The translations under genes were made by a program, and so were the position numbers. Positions 50,088 to 58,143 of a stretch of 58,143 bases of DNA are shown piece by piece; within the stretch, counting starts at the first letter, position 1, and every line of letters starts with the position of its first letter. The notes beneath the pieces are model-generated. The model was not told the origin of the DNA. It ran no database searches and saw only the letters and a list, made by a program, of their open reading frames with translations. Origin of the DNA: Hyphomonadaceae bacterium. Its GTDB lineage: Bacteria > Pseudomonadota > Alphaproteobacteria > Caulobacterales > Hyphomonadaceae. The stretch lies in NCBI GenBank assembly GCA_030697555.1, contig JAUYPV010000077.1:1-58143 (forward strand). Direction: 5' to 3'.

Positions 50088-51146
50088 GTGAAAGCGTTCC
50101 TGCGTTTCCTTGCGTTCATCGCGCTCGCGATTGGCCTCGGCATGCCGATGGCCGCCCAGCAGCCCGCTCCCGCCACGCCCGTCGAACAGCCCTTGCCAGC
50201 TTCGACCGGCCCGTCGACCGTGAAGATCGGCCTCTACATCAACGACATCCAGTCGATCGATCTGCACAACTATTCCTACGTGGCCGACGTCTATGTCTGG
50301 TTCCGCGACAGCGACCCCGCCATCGTCCCTGGTTCGTCCTTCGAGTGGATGAACATGTTCGCGCCGGACGATCATGTGCAGACCGCCACGTACGACGTGC
50401 CCCAACCGCAGCCGGACGGCTCCGAATACCAGGTGTTCCGCCACCAGGGGCCGTTCGCCGCCAAGTTCTCGATCCTCACCTATCCCTTCGACAACCACAA
50501 ACTCACGATCGAGATCGAAGATCAGGAGTGGGACGCCGGCCGCCTCGTCTACGCCGTCGACGAGATCGCCATGAACCACAACATCGAGCTGCCGGGCTTC
50601 ATCATCGGCAAGCCGACGCTTGAGATCGTCAACAAGCCCTACCCCACCGCCTTCGGCGATCTCGCCAATCCGACAGCCGCCCCCTATTCACGCGCCATCG
50701 TTTCGATCCCGATCTCGCGCCCGATCCTCTCGGGCATCACCAAGGCGCTCTTGCCCGTCTTCATCGTCGTGCTGGTCGCCGCCGCCGCCCTGCTGCTCAG
50801 CCCCAGCCACGTCGAGGCCCGCGTCGGCCTCTCCATTACCGCGCTGCTCACCCTCGTGGCGCTGCAGTTCAGCGCCATGGCTGGCCTGCCCGAGGTCGGC
50901 TACCTGCTGATGATCGATCAGGTCTACCTCGCTTCCTACGGCTTCGTGCTCCTGGTCGTGGCGCTGCTCGTCATGACGACGCGACAGGAAGACAAGGTGC
51001 AGGATTCCGGGGCGCAGGATTCCGGCGCAGATGTTGTCGCCAGGGGCGGCCCTCTCACCGCCCTGCTCGCCGTGCTTCTCTATGCGGCGATCATCGGCGT
51101 CGTTCTCTGGGCCAACCTCGACTACGCCGCGCGGGCGGCCGTCTAG
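50088..51146 (+). CDS. Pentameric ligand-gated ion channel homologue
   Basis: The 352-residue product has a signal peptide, an extracellular beta-sandwich (about residues 43-212) with WMNMFAP, FRHQG, YPFDNHKLTIEIED and SRAIVSIPI, then four transmembrane helices (about 216-237, 243-262, 276-297 and 325-347). TM2-TM3 contains EARVGLSITALLTLVALQ and LPEVGYLLMIDQVYLASY, as in GLIC/ELIC-type bacterial Cys-loop channels without the Cys loop. The ligand is unknown. GTG 50088 has GGAGGG upstream. Its adjacency to TerC suggests a shared ion-homeostasis theme, but this is inference. Confidence 0.8.
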   Translation: MKAFLRFLAFIALAIGLGMPMAAQQPAPATPVEQPLPASTGPSTVKIGLYINDIQSIDLHNYSYVADVYVWFRDSDPAIVPGSSFEWMNMFAPDDHVQTATYDVPQPQPDGSEYQVFRHQGPFAAKFSILTYPFDNHKLTIEIEDQEWDAGRLVYAVDEIAMNHNIELPGFIIGKPTLEIVNKPYPTAFGDLANPTAAPYSRAIVSIPISRPILSGITKALLPVFIVVLVAAAALLLSPSHVEARVGLSITALLTLVALQFSAMAGLPEVGYLLMIDQVYLASYGFVLLVVALLVMTTRQEDKVQDSGAQDSGADVVARGGPLTALLAVLLYAAIIGVVLWANLDYAARAAV

Positions 51147-51295
51147 GGCCGCCCCGAGCAGAGACAGTCCGACTCGAATAAATCGCGACTAATCGCTGTT
51201 TCGCCCCAATTGACGCCGGAGAGCGGCCTCAATCGCCTGCGACAACCTGACCATCGCGAGACCGGGACCGGTCTCCGCGACAGAAGGGGACAGTC

Positions 51296-51493
51296 GTGAA
51301 AACCTCAATCCGTCTCGCCCTTACTTCCCTCGCAGTCTGCTGCATCACCTTTGCAGCGTCCGGCGCACCCCTTCCCTTCCTCGAGCAGAGCCACAAGGCC
51401 GCGATCGATCTTTCGGTCCCGCTTCCGCCCGGCAGCCCAGACGGCCAGCCGCCGGCAGCGCCGCATGCCATCCAACCTGATCGCCAACAGTAG
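51296..51493 (+). CDS. Small secreted Pro-rich peptide
   Basis: The 65-residue product has a signal peptide (LALTSLAVCCITFAASGA) and a mature part of about 40 residues rich in Pro (DLSVPLPPGSPDGQPPAAP). The GTG start has AAGGGGA five bases upstream, which supports translation. It precedes a vWA gene by 32 bases and is probably co-transcribed. No family is recognised. Confidence 0.6.
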   Translation: MKTSIRLALTSLAVCCITFAASGAPLPFLEQSHKAAIDLSVPLPPGSPDGQPPAAPHAIQPDRQQ

Positions 51494-51525
51494 AGTTCTG
51501 CCTCCTCCATCCTGGAAACCCTCCG

Positions 51526-52269
51526 ATGAAACCCGCCCGCACCGCCCTCGCCTTGCTTCTGGCGCTTGGCCTCGCAGCCCCGCTCGCCTCGACCGCCGCC
51601 GCCAAGCCGCCCCGCACCGCCTCGATCCACTCCTACATCCTGCTCGACCGCACCGGCTCGATGGAGCCGATCTGGGCTGAAGCACTCTCCTCCGTGAACG
51701 CCTATGCCGACGGTCTCGCCACGCTCGATGGCGGCCCGCGCGTCGATGCCGACATCACGCTCGCAGCATTCGACGCGCAGGACGGCCTGCAGTTCGATGT
51801 GCTGCGTTCGGGCGTCGACGCCGAACGCTGGCGCGATGTCACCAATGACGAACTCAGCCCGCGCGGCATGACGCCTCTCTATGACGCGATCGGCAAGATC
51901 GTGACGCTTGCGGAAAAAGACCGGCCGGAGAAAGCCGTCATCGTCATCATGACCGATGGCGAGGAAAACTCCTCGACCGAGATGACCAAGAAATCCGCCA
52001 AGGCCGCGCTCGACCGCATTCGCTCGAAAGGCTGGGAAGTCGTATTCCTTGGAACCGAGTTCTCCAACTTCAACGATGCCGAAGGTGTCGGCCAGACGTC
52101 CTCGCGCAACATGGCCGTCTCGAAGGAGCAGCTCTCCGACTCGATGCGCGGTCTTGCACAGAAATCGAAGGACTACGCCACCGGCGCCGCGCCGACCGTG
52201 GAATTCAACGCCCAGGACCGCGCTGTCGCCAAGGAAGAAGAGGTCAAGCAGCGCACGGGCAATCAGTAG
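51526..52269 (+). CDS. Secreted vWA-domain protein
   Basis: The 247-residue product has a signal peptide (ending STAAAK) and one von Willebrand factor A domain. The MIDAS motif reads DRTGS (D-x-T-x-S, Thr in place of the first Ser), with the Thr in RGMTPLYDAI and the Asp in IIMTDGEENSS all present, so divalent metal binding is expected. The C-terminal 60 residues are polar and helical. It likely acts in the periplasm or at the surface as an adhesion or scaffold protein; no partner can be named. Confidence 0.85.
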   Translation: MKPARTALALLLALGLAAPLASTAAAKPPRTASIHSYILLDRTGSMEPIWAEALSSVNAYADGLATLDGGPRVDADITLAAFDAQDGLQFDVLRSGVDAERWRDVTNDELSPRGMTPLYDAIGKIVTLAEKDRPEKAVIVIMTDGEENSSTEMTKKSAKAALDRIRSKGWEVVFLGTEFSNFNDAEGVGQTSSRNMAVSKEQLSDSMRGLAQKSKDYATGAAPTVEFNAQDRAVAKEEEVKQRTGNQ

Positions 52270-52365
52270 GCCCACGCAATCGCTGATCCCGGACACGCCC
52301 CCGGTTTCAGCCAAGAGGGATCGCGCTTCGCCCTCCGTCCGAATAGAGGCGCGAGCCCTTTGAAA

Positions 52366-52402
52366 CCGGCCAGCGATGGAGCTTCTCCCCCTCGCTGGCC
52401 GG
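52366..52402. repeat. Long perfect hairpin in the vWA-lipoprotein intergenic region
   Basis: An 11-bp perfect inverted repeat (52366-52376 with 52392-52402, loop of 15 bases) lies in the 243-base gap. It could be a terminator for the vWA gene that lacks a T tract, or a regulator site for the lipoprotein gene. Nothing else is seen in the gap. Confidence 0.5.
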
Positions 52403-52512
52403 ACCTGCGCCAGCCCGCAACCAACCTTGCCAACAACCGTATTGTATTTCAGGTCTTGATGGGCCTTTCTCGCCCCGCCCTCACCCTGGGGCCAAGACAA
52501 GCGAAGAAAAAC

Positions 52513-53163
52513 ATGCGCGCCCAGATCCTGACCGCCCTGCCCCTGCACGTGCTGCCCCTGAACGTACTGCCAATGGCCGGACTTCTCGTCCTCTCCCTCG
52601 CGGCTTGCCAGCCCAAAGGCCTAACCCTCGTTGAAGTTCCCCCAACTGCTGGCGCGGGCGCCGAAGCCGCTCAGCTTGCCGCCGGCGGGTGCGATGCGCG
52701 TGTCGAGAAACCATGGGTCGTGGGCGCAGCGACCCACACAGTTGAAGCCTCCACCACGGGCCCGAGCTGCGCGCAGGCCGTTGTGACGCTTGCCGTGCGC
52801 GGCGCCGACGGCACGCCGGAACTCGCCTGGTCATCCCCCACGCAGGACATTTTCGGCCTCTACGATGCAGCCGACGCCGAGGCGATGAAGACCGCACTCG
52901 CCGACTGGATCGACCAGTCACACTCCATGTTCGCCACCGCCTCCGCTCTGCCTGCCTGGACCGATGGCAAGGAGGCGCCCGGCGCCCCCAACGAGGAATT
53001 TCCCTTCCACGCAGAAACCTGGTTCGACCGACAGGCTTGGGAACAGATGCGCAAGGACAACGCACCCGTCTTCGCCTTCCCCCAAGGCCGCGAAAGCCAA
53101 GCCGTCTTCATCCTCCGCGACGGCCGGCTGGAGCCGATCGGCGTCCAGCAGTTCCCCGGCTAG
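52513..53163 (+). CDS. Lipoprotein, uncharacterised
   Basis: The 216-residue product starts with a long lipoprotein signal (MRAQILTALPLHVLPLNVL..., lipobox LAAC near residue 31). Its mature part has four cysteines, an acidic central helix (DAADAEAMKTALADWIDQSHSMF), and the C-terminal QAVFILRDGRLEPIGVQQFPG. An in-frame TTG at 52360 would add 51 residues before the signal and is rejected. No family is recognised. The stop overlaps the convergent DUF3574 stop (CTAG). Confidence 0.7.
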   Translation: MRAQILTALPLHVLPLNVLPMAGLLVLSLAACQPKGLTLVEVPPTAGAGAEAAQLAAGGCDARVEKPWVVGAATHTVEASTTGPSCAQAVVTLAVRGADGTPELAWSSPTQDIFGLYDAADAEAMKTALADWIDQSHSMFATASALPAWTDGKEAPGAPNEEFPFHAETWFDRQAWEQMRKDNAPVFAFPQGRESQAVFILRDGRLEPIGVQQFPG

Positions 53164-53582
53164 AAATCCGCACACGCCGGACGATCCGTCCGCAGCACCG
53201 CATCCTGCGTGAAGTTGCGGATGTACGCCGCGCGGATCGCCTCGATATCCGATGACGCGGCCTGCCCGCCATCGTGGAAGCGCACCAGCACGCGAGACGC
53301 CTCGCTTTCGGTGATCCGCCGCTGCTCGGAATACCACAGGCCCCGTCCCTGCAGGATCGTGTAGCCTTCCTTCCAGCGCGGCGTGACCTCAGCCTCGATG
53401 AAGTGAGCAAACTCCGTCTCGCTTACCTCCCCGCCCGGCCGCGCCATGCCGAGGAACAGCATCGTCTCCACCATCGGCTCGCCGACTGCGCAGCGCGCTG
53501 ACGGCGCTGGCGGGCTGGTTTCGGATACGCTGATGCAGCCTGTCGGCAGCGCAAGGGCGGCGGCCAGAAGTGCAACCCGCAT
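53160..53582 (-). CDS. DUF3574 lipoprotein
   Basis: The 140-residue product has a lipoprotein signal (lipobox PTGC, Cys near residue 16). Its mature part matches DUF3574: ETMLFLGMARPGGEVSETEFAHFIEAEVTPRWKEGYTILQGRG followed by SRVLVRFHD and IEAIRAAYIRNFTQDAVLR. The fold is expected to be ferredoxin-like; no function is known. It converges on the lipoprotein gene with a four-base overlap. Confidence 0.85.
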   Translation of the reverse strand: MRVALLAAALALPTGCISVSETSPPAPSARCAVGEPMVETMLFLGMARPGGEVSETEFAHFIEAEVTPRWKEGYTILQGRGLWYSEQRRITESEASRVLVRFHDGGQAASSDIEAIRAAYIRNFTQDAVLRTDRPACADF

Positions 53583-53629
53583 GGATACCCTCCTCCTACG
53601 AAACGACGATGTATGAAACGGCGAACCTG

Positions 53630-54061
53630 TCACCGCGTCGTGGTCTGTGCGGCCGTCTCGCGTGTGATACGCGCGCCCTCCGCCGCGGAGCGGAACTTGC
53701 CGGGATCGGCCATGGTTGGAAACAGCAGGTGTGTGTCGCCGCTGCCCCGGATGGTGAGCCGCCCATAGTTGAACAGGCGCCCGATCAGCGACTGCTCGAT
53801 GTGTGCGCCCTCGATCGAGTTCAGCGTCACCTCGTCGACGCGAACGGCGAGGAAGCCCTCCTTCAGCACGATGCGCCGGTTGGTCACCAGGAATTCGGTG
53901 GTCGCGAGGCGAATCATCTCGCGCATCCAGATGAAGACCCCGATCAGCACCACGCCAAGCAGGATCAGCAGCGCCCACGCATAGACGTACTGCATCCAGT
54001 GAAACCGGCCCGTGGCCACAATGGTCTCGCCCGGAGCGAGACGCTTTGCGAGATAGCTCAC
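53630..54061 (-). CDS. Membrane protein with bacterial PH domain
   Basis: The 143-residue product has two transmembrane segments near the N-terminus (about 22-46, with MQYVYAWALLILLGVVLIGVFIW), then a bPH_2-type domain. Its signature strands are EFLVTNRRIVLKEGFLAVRVDEVTLNSIEGAHIEQSLIGRLFNYGRLTIRGSG. The GTG start has GGGAGG upstream. Such proteins are common small membrane proteins; their role is unknown. Confidence 0.88.
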   Translation of the reverse strand: MSYLAKRLAPGETIVATGRFHWMQYVYAWALLILLGVVLIGVFIWMREMIRLATTEFLVTNRRIVLKEGFLAVRVDEVTLNSIEGAHIEQSLIGRLFNYGRLTIRGSGDTHLLFPTMADPGKFRSAAEGARITRETAAQTTTR

Positions 54062-54199
54062 CTGCAGCCTCCCGCCGCATGACCGGAAGCCACCCTAGTC
54101 GTCTGCGGCCCTTCCCGCCACCTTCACTCGCTGCAGTCCACCCGTTTCCACCGGACGAGCAATGCCCTAGCGTCCGCCAGCCTTGAGGGACGTGGGACA

Positions 54200-54997
54200 A
54201 TGCGGTTGCGGACAATCCTTGCGATTGCGGCCTGCCTCGGGCTCGGCGCCTGCGTCGCCGCTCCGCGCATGGGCTCCGCCGCCCTTGCCGGCCGCCCTAG
54301 TCCGCACCTGGAACCCAACCCCTATGTGCTGATCGACCGGCAGCTCCACGGTTGGCCTGTCTATGCCGAATGCGGCGCACAGCCGGTCAAACCCGGTCCC
54401 GTCGCCAACCTCGACGCGTCGCTGATCCCCTCCGACGAATATGTGCAGCAAGGCCGCCGCGCCCAGGCGCTCACCGAGCCCTACCGTTTCTCCATCAACC
54501 TCAGCGACGGCCAGCTCAAGGGCTCGAACATTGAAGTCACCGTGCCTGCCGGGTTCGTCTCCGATTTCCACTCGATGCCTGACGCAGCCGTGCAGCTCAC
54601 CCTGCCCGTCCGGCGGGCGCTGGAAGCCGCGGTCGTCCACGACTGGCTCTACGCTGTCGGCCGCACAGGCGATGGCGCCCAGAAGAAACTCGCCGACCAG
54701 GCCTTTGCCGACATTCTCACCTTCTACCGGGTCGAGGGCGCAACGCACTGGGCCGTCGCCTCCGCCGTCCGCAGCGGGGGCGGGAAAGCGTTTGGCTCAC
54801 CAGCCGAGCTGCGCTTCTACAACAAGTGCTTCTATGGCCAGTGCGAGGCAGGCCGGCTGGTGGGCTGGCAGGAGTTGCGCCAAAGCCCGGTCGTCGCCCT
54901 GCGGGCTGACCCGGCCCTGCGTGACCAGCTCTGGAATCTCACCGTCTGCATCCGCTACCCGGGCCCTGAAGCCCCTGAACTGGCTTCGATCAACTGA
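54200..54997 (+). CDS. DUF1353 lipoprotein
   Basis: The 265-residue product has a lipoprotein signal (lipobox LGAC) and a DUF1353 domain in its middle: VTVPAGFVSDFHSMPDAA and RRALEAAVVHDWLYAVGRTGDGAQKKLADQAFADIL. DUF1353 domains are best known from phage-associated proteins, but here the gene sits among ordinary envelope genes. The conserved His-Asp in VVHDWLY suggests a metal-dependent activity, which is unproven. The stop is two bases from the convergent ParE stop. Confidence 0.82.
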   Translation: MRLRTILAIAACLGLGACVAAPRMGSAALAGRPSPHLEPNPYVLIDRQLHGWPVYAECGAQPVKPGPVANLDASLIPSDEYVQQGRRAQALTEPYRFSINLSDGQLKGSNIEVTVPAGFVSDFHSMPDAAVQLTLPVRRALEAAVVHDWLYAVGRTGDGAQKKLADQAFADILTFYRVEGATHWAVASAVRSGGGKAFGSPAELRFYNKCFYGQCEAGRLVGWQELRQSPVVALRADPALRDQLWNLTVCIRYPGPEAPELASIN

Positions 54998-54999
54998 AG

Positions 55000-55293
55000 C
55001 TATCGCTTGCCGCGCCATGCTTCGGCGTCACGGACCTGATGCAGCACATCGACTATGATGACGCCGCCGTCGTCGACTTCATAGAAGATGACGTGGCTGC
55101 CGTGCTCATGGCGCCGGAATTCGTGAAACGCGCGGCCAGCCTCCGGAAAGCGGACCAGCATCTCGAACGCAGCATGCAAGTCGAGAAGATAATCCTGCGC
55201 CCGCTTCAATCCGAAGGTCGCGACGCCATGGCGGAAAAGTTCATCGAGAGCGCTGTCGGCCGCCCTTGTTAGCCGGTAGCTCGGCTTTTTCAC
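55000..55293 (-). CDS. parE: ParE-type toxin
   Basis: The 97-residue product has the RelE/ParE fold markers: SYRLTRAADSALDELFRHGVATFGLKRAQDYLLDLHAAFEMLVRFPEAGRAFHEF, HEHGSHVIFYEVDDGGVIIVDVLH. ParE toxins poison DNA gyrase. The GTG at 55293 has GAGGGGG upstream and gives a normal ParE length; a GTG at 55308 is possible. It overlaps the antitoxin gene by 53 bases, a strong sign of a coupled toxin-antitoxin operon. Confidence 0.88.
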   Translation of the reverse strand: MKKPSYRLTRAADSALDELFRHGVATFGLKRAQDYLLDLHAAFEMLVRFPEAGRAFHEFRRHEHGSHVIFYEVDDGGVIIVDVLHQVRDAEAWRGKR

Positions 55294-55525
55294 GCATGTC
55301 CCCCTCACCCTCGCGCATGATGTCGAAGAGCGACCGCTCGCTCAACCCTGAAGCCTTGGCTGCACGCAGCCGCTTCAGCAGCGCCTCGTCCTCCGACAGC
55401 CTCTCCTGGTCGCGGCGCACCAGATCGCGGATGTATTCGCTCTCATTGTTGTAATCGCCCCCCTCCACCCGGGAGCGAACGAACTCCCGCATCTTGTCGG
55501 TCATTGAGATGCTCATGGCGGCCAT
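55241..55525 (-). CDS. parD: ParD-type antitoxin
   Basis: The 94-residue product has an N-terminal ribbon-helix-helix domain (SISMTDKMREFVRSRVEGGDYNNESEYIRDLVRRDQE), typical of ParD/CopG antitoxins, and a C-terminal helical tail that should wrap the toxin. The ATG at 55525 has GGAGAG upstream. A perfect palindrome lies 22 bases upstream, and the toxin gene overlaps the 3' end. Antitoxin first, toxin second and autoregulation by the palindrome fit the class. Confidence 0.9.
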   Translation of the reverse strand: MAAMSISMTDKMREFVRSRVEGGDYNNESEYIRDLVRRDQERLSEDEALLKRLRAAKASGLSERSLFDIMREGEGDMREKAELPANKGGRQRSR

Positions 55526-55546
55526 TCGCGGACTCTCCGGAGACCA

Positions 55547-55571
55547 TATTATCTAATATTATTAGATAATA
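55547..55571. promoter_or_regulatory. Perfect palindromic operator of parDE
   Basis: Two 11-base arms TATTATCTAAT and ATTAGATAATA are separated by ATT, a perfect inverted repeat that stands out in GC-rich DNA. It lies 22 bases upstream of the parD ATG and about 110 bases upstream of the divergent typA. ParD ribbon-helix-helix dimers bind such repeats. It also holds AT-rich hexamers (TATTAT) suitable as a -10. Confidence 0.75.
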
Positions 55572-55681
55572 CAGTCAATATGGCCGCCTTACGCAGGCTG
55601 CGGCGACGGCATCCTCGCTTTCTTCACGAAACCCCTGTATTGCGGCGCACAAATTCAGCCCTCCCCGCCGAAGAACCCGCT

Positions 55682-57502
<1,821 letters not shown>

Positions 57503-57535
57503 CTGCAGCTTCGGCTGCCCTGACCGGATGCCTGG

Positions 57536-57874
57536 ATGAGCGACCTGCCCCCTTGCCCAAGCTGCAAGTCCGCCCTCACCTATGAGGATGGCGCGATGCT
57601 GGTATGTCCCGAGTGTGGGCAAGAATGGGCGCCGTCCGCCGCTTCTGCAGTCGAGAATGCGCGTGTCTACAAGGATGCGAACGGCAACGTGCTCGAGGAT
57701 GGAGACACGGTCACCGTCATCAAGGACCTGAAGCTCAAGGGATCGTCCCTGGTCGTGAAGCAGGGCACAAAGGTCAAGAACATCCGGCTGGTTGACGAGG
57801 ACCACGACATCGACTGCCGGATCGACGGCATCGGCGCCATGAAACTCAAGTCCGAATTCGTGAAGAAGCACTGA
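57536..57874 (+). CDS. yjdM: Zinc-ribbon protein YjdM (PhnA)
   Basis: The 112-residue product is a close fit to the PhnA/YjdM family: [25 protein letters not shown] forms the zinc ribbon with two CxxC pairs, followed by the PhnA domain ([43 protein letters not shown]). The name PhnA is historical and does not imply phosphonate use. It starts 33 bases after typA and may be co-transcribed. Confidence 0.95.
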   Translation: MSDLPPCPSCKSALTYEDGAMLVCPECGQEWAPSAASAVENARVYKDANGNVLEDGDTVTVIKDLKLKGSSLVVKQGTKVKNIRLVDEDHDIDCRIDGIGAMKLKSEFVKKH

Positions 57875-57893
57875 CCCGTCGCCGGCCCGTCCG

Positions 57894-58037
57894 TTATCCC
57901 CGTTCGTCCTTGATCGATTCCATCACGATGTAGCTGGTGATGCTGGCCACCCCCGCTGCGCAGGGGAAGAGTTTCGCTTTCAGGGATCGCCCTGGCCGCA
58001 ACCCGGCCGAATCTGCTGTGGGATAACTCGGGCTCTT
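57894..58037 (-). pseudogene. Possible C-terminal fragment of an Lrp/AsnC-type regulator
   Basis: A 48-codon open frame without a start ends in GVASITSYIVMESIKDERG then a stop. The G-V-x-x-I-x-S/T-Y-I-V-M-E-x-x-K segment resembles the last strand-helix of Lrp/AsnC ligand domains, which usually end two or three residues further on. There is no in-frame start or DNA-binding domain before a stop at 58038-58040. It may be a decayed remnant or coincidence. Confidence 0.25.
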
Positions 58038-58143
58038 TCAAGCGAAACCCCAACACTCTCAACGCCAGATGCGGGGGGCGAGGTGTGGGACAGGAGAAAA
58101 CTTATCCCCGCCCCCTCCGGGCGGCCTGATACTCCTCCGCATG

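Noticed and set aside
51251-51280. GAGACCG/CGGTCTC inverted repeat before the small Pro-rich peptide gene
   Set aside because: Short stem immediately upstream of the ribosome-binding site; it may be chance in GC-rich DNA.
57505-57518. GCAGC-TTCG-GCTGC hairpin after typA
   Set aside because: Five-bp stem without a T tract, and the next gene starts 18 bases later, so a terminator is unlikely.
58010-58120. DnaA-box-like words (TGTGGGATAA, CTTATCCCCG)
   Set aside because: Each has an insertion or mismatch relative to TTATCCACA, and they do not form a cluster with regular spacing.

Overview
The window is a 58-kb, GC-rich stretch of an alphaproteobacterial chromosome. The best fit is the Hyphomonadaceae/Caulobacterales group. 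Reasons are the dnaA, rpsT, enoyl-CoA hydratase, mutM, ubiE, ubiB neighbourhood, the tlpA/argH/lptM locus, a large NAD-dependent glutamate dehydrogenase, an alphaproteobacterial LexA box (GTTC-N7-GTTC) at uvrB, and many small secreted proteins and lipoproteins. No tRNA, rRNA, CRISPR array or prophage was seen. The placement is inferred from gene content, not from a database search.

Left part (1-23.5 kb). This holds uvrB with its SOS box, a glycine-zipper lipoprotein, a MORN-repeat secreted protein, a FemAB-like acyltransferase and a 986-residue VIT/vWA/DUF2135 protein. Next come an OmpA-family protein and a membrane-anchored coiled-coil protein with a helix-hairpin-helix-like tail. Two tandem paralogues of an uncharacterised secreted family follow (a third lies at 18.5 kb). 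A divergent tlpA/argH pair, cytochrome b561 and lptM come next. lysA would be expected after lptM. Instead there are about 4.5 kb of accessory genes (NTF2-like, YCII, membrane protein, third paralogue, crotonase/TetR pair), then only the first codons of a lysA-like gene, then an IS30-family element.

Replication block (23.6-30.8 kb, minus strand). This reads rpsT, dnaA, dnaN, recF, gyrB in transcription order. A strong terminator after dnaA and a leader hairpin before dnaN suggest that dnaN-recF-gyrB is transcribed separately. By eye, DnaA has Glu where the box VII arginine finger normally lies.

Middle part (30.9-43.6 kb). It contains two crotonase-fold enzymes, a quinoprotein dehydrogenase with a cytochrome c tail, mutM divergent from ubiE-ubiB, small secreted and histone H1-like proteins, a tight HerA-like ATPase/SRAP operon whose SRAP protein has lost two conserved catalytic positions, and an AI-2E-type permease.

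Right part (43.7-58.1 kb). It contains NAD-glutamate dehydrogenase, a GNAT acetyltransferase, TerC, a bacterial pentameric ligand-gated channel, a vWA protein, several lipoproteins (DUF3574, DUF1353), a PH-domain membrane protein, a ParDE toxin-antitoxin pair with a perfect 25-bp palindromic operator candidate, typA/bipA, yjdM, and a possible Lrp/AsnC C-terminal fragment at the edge.
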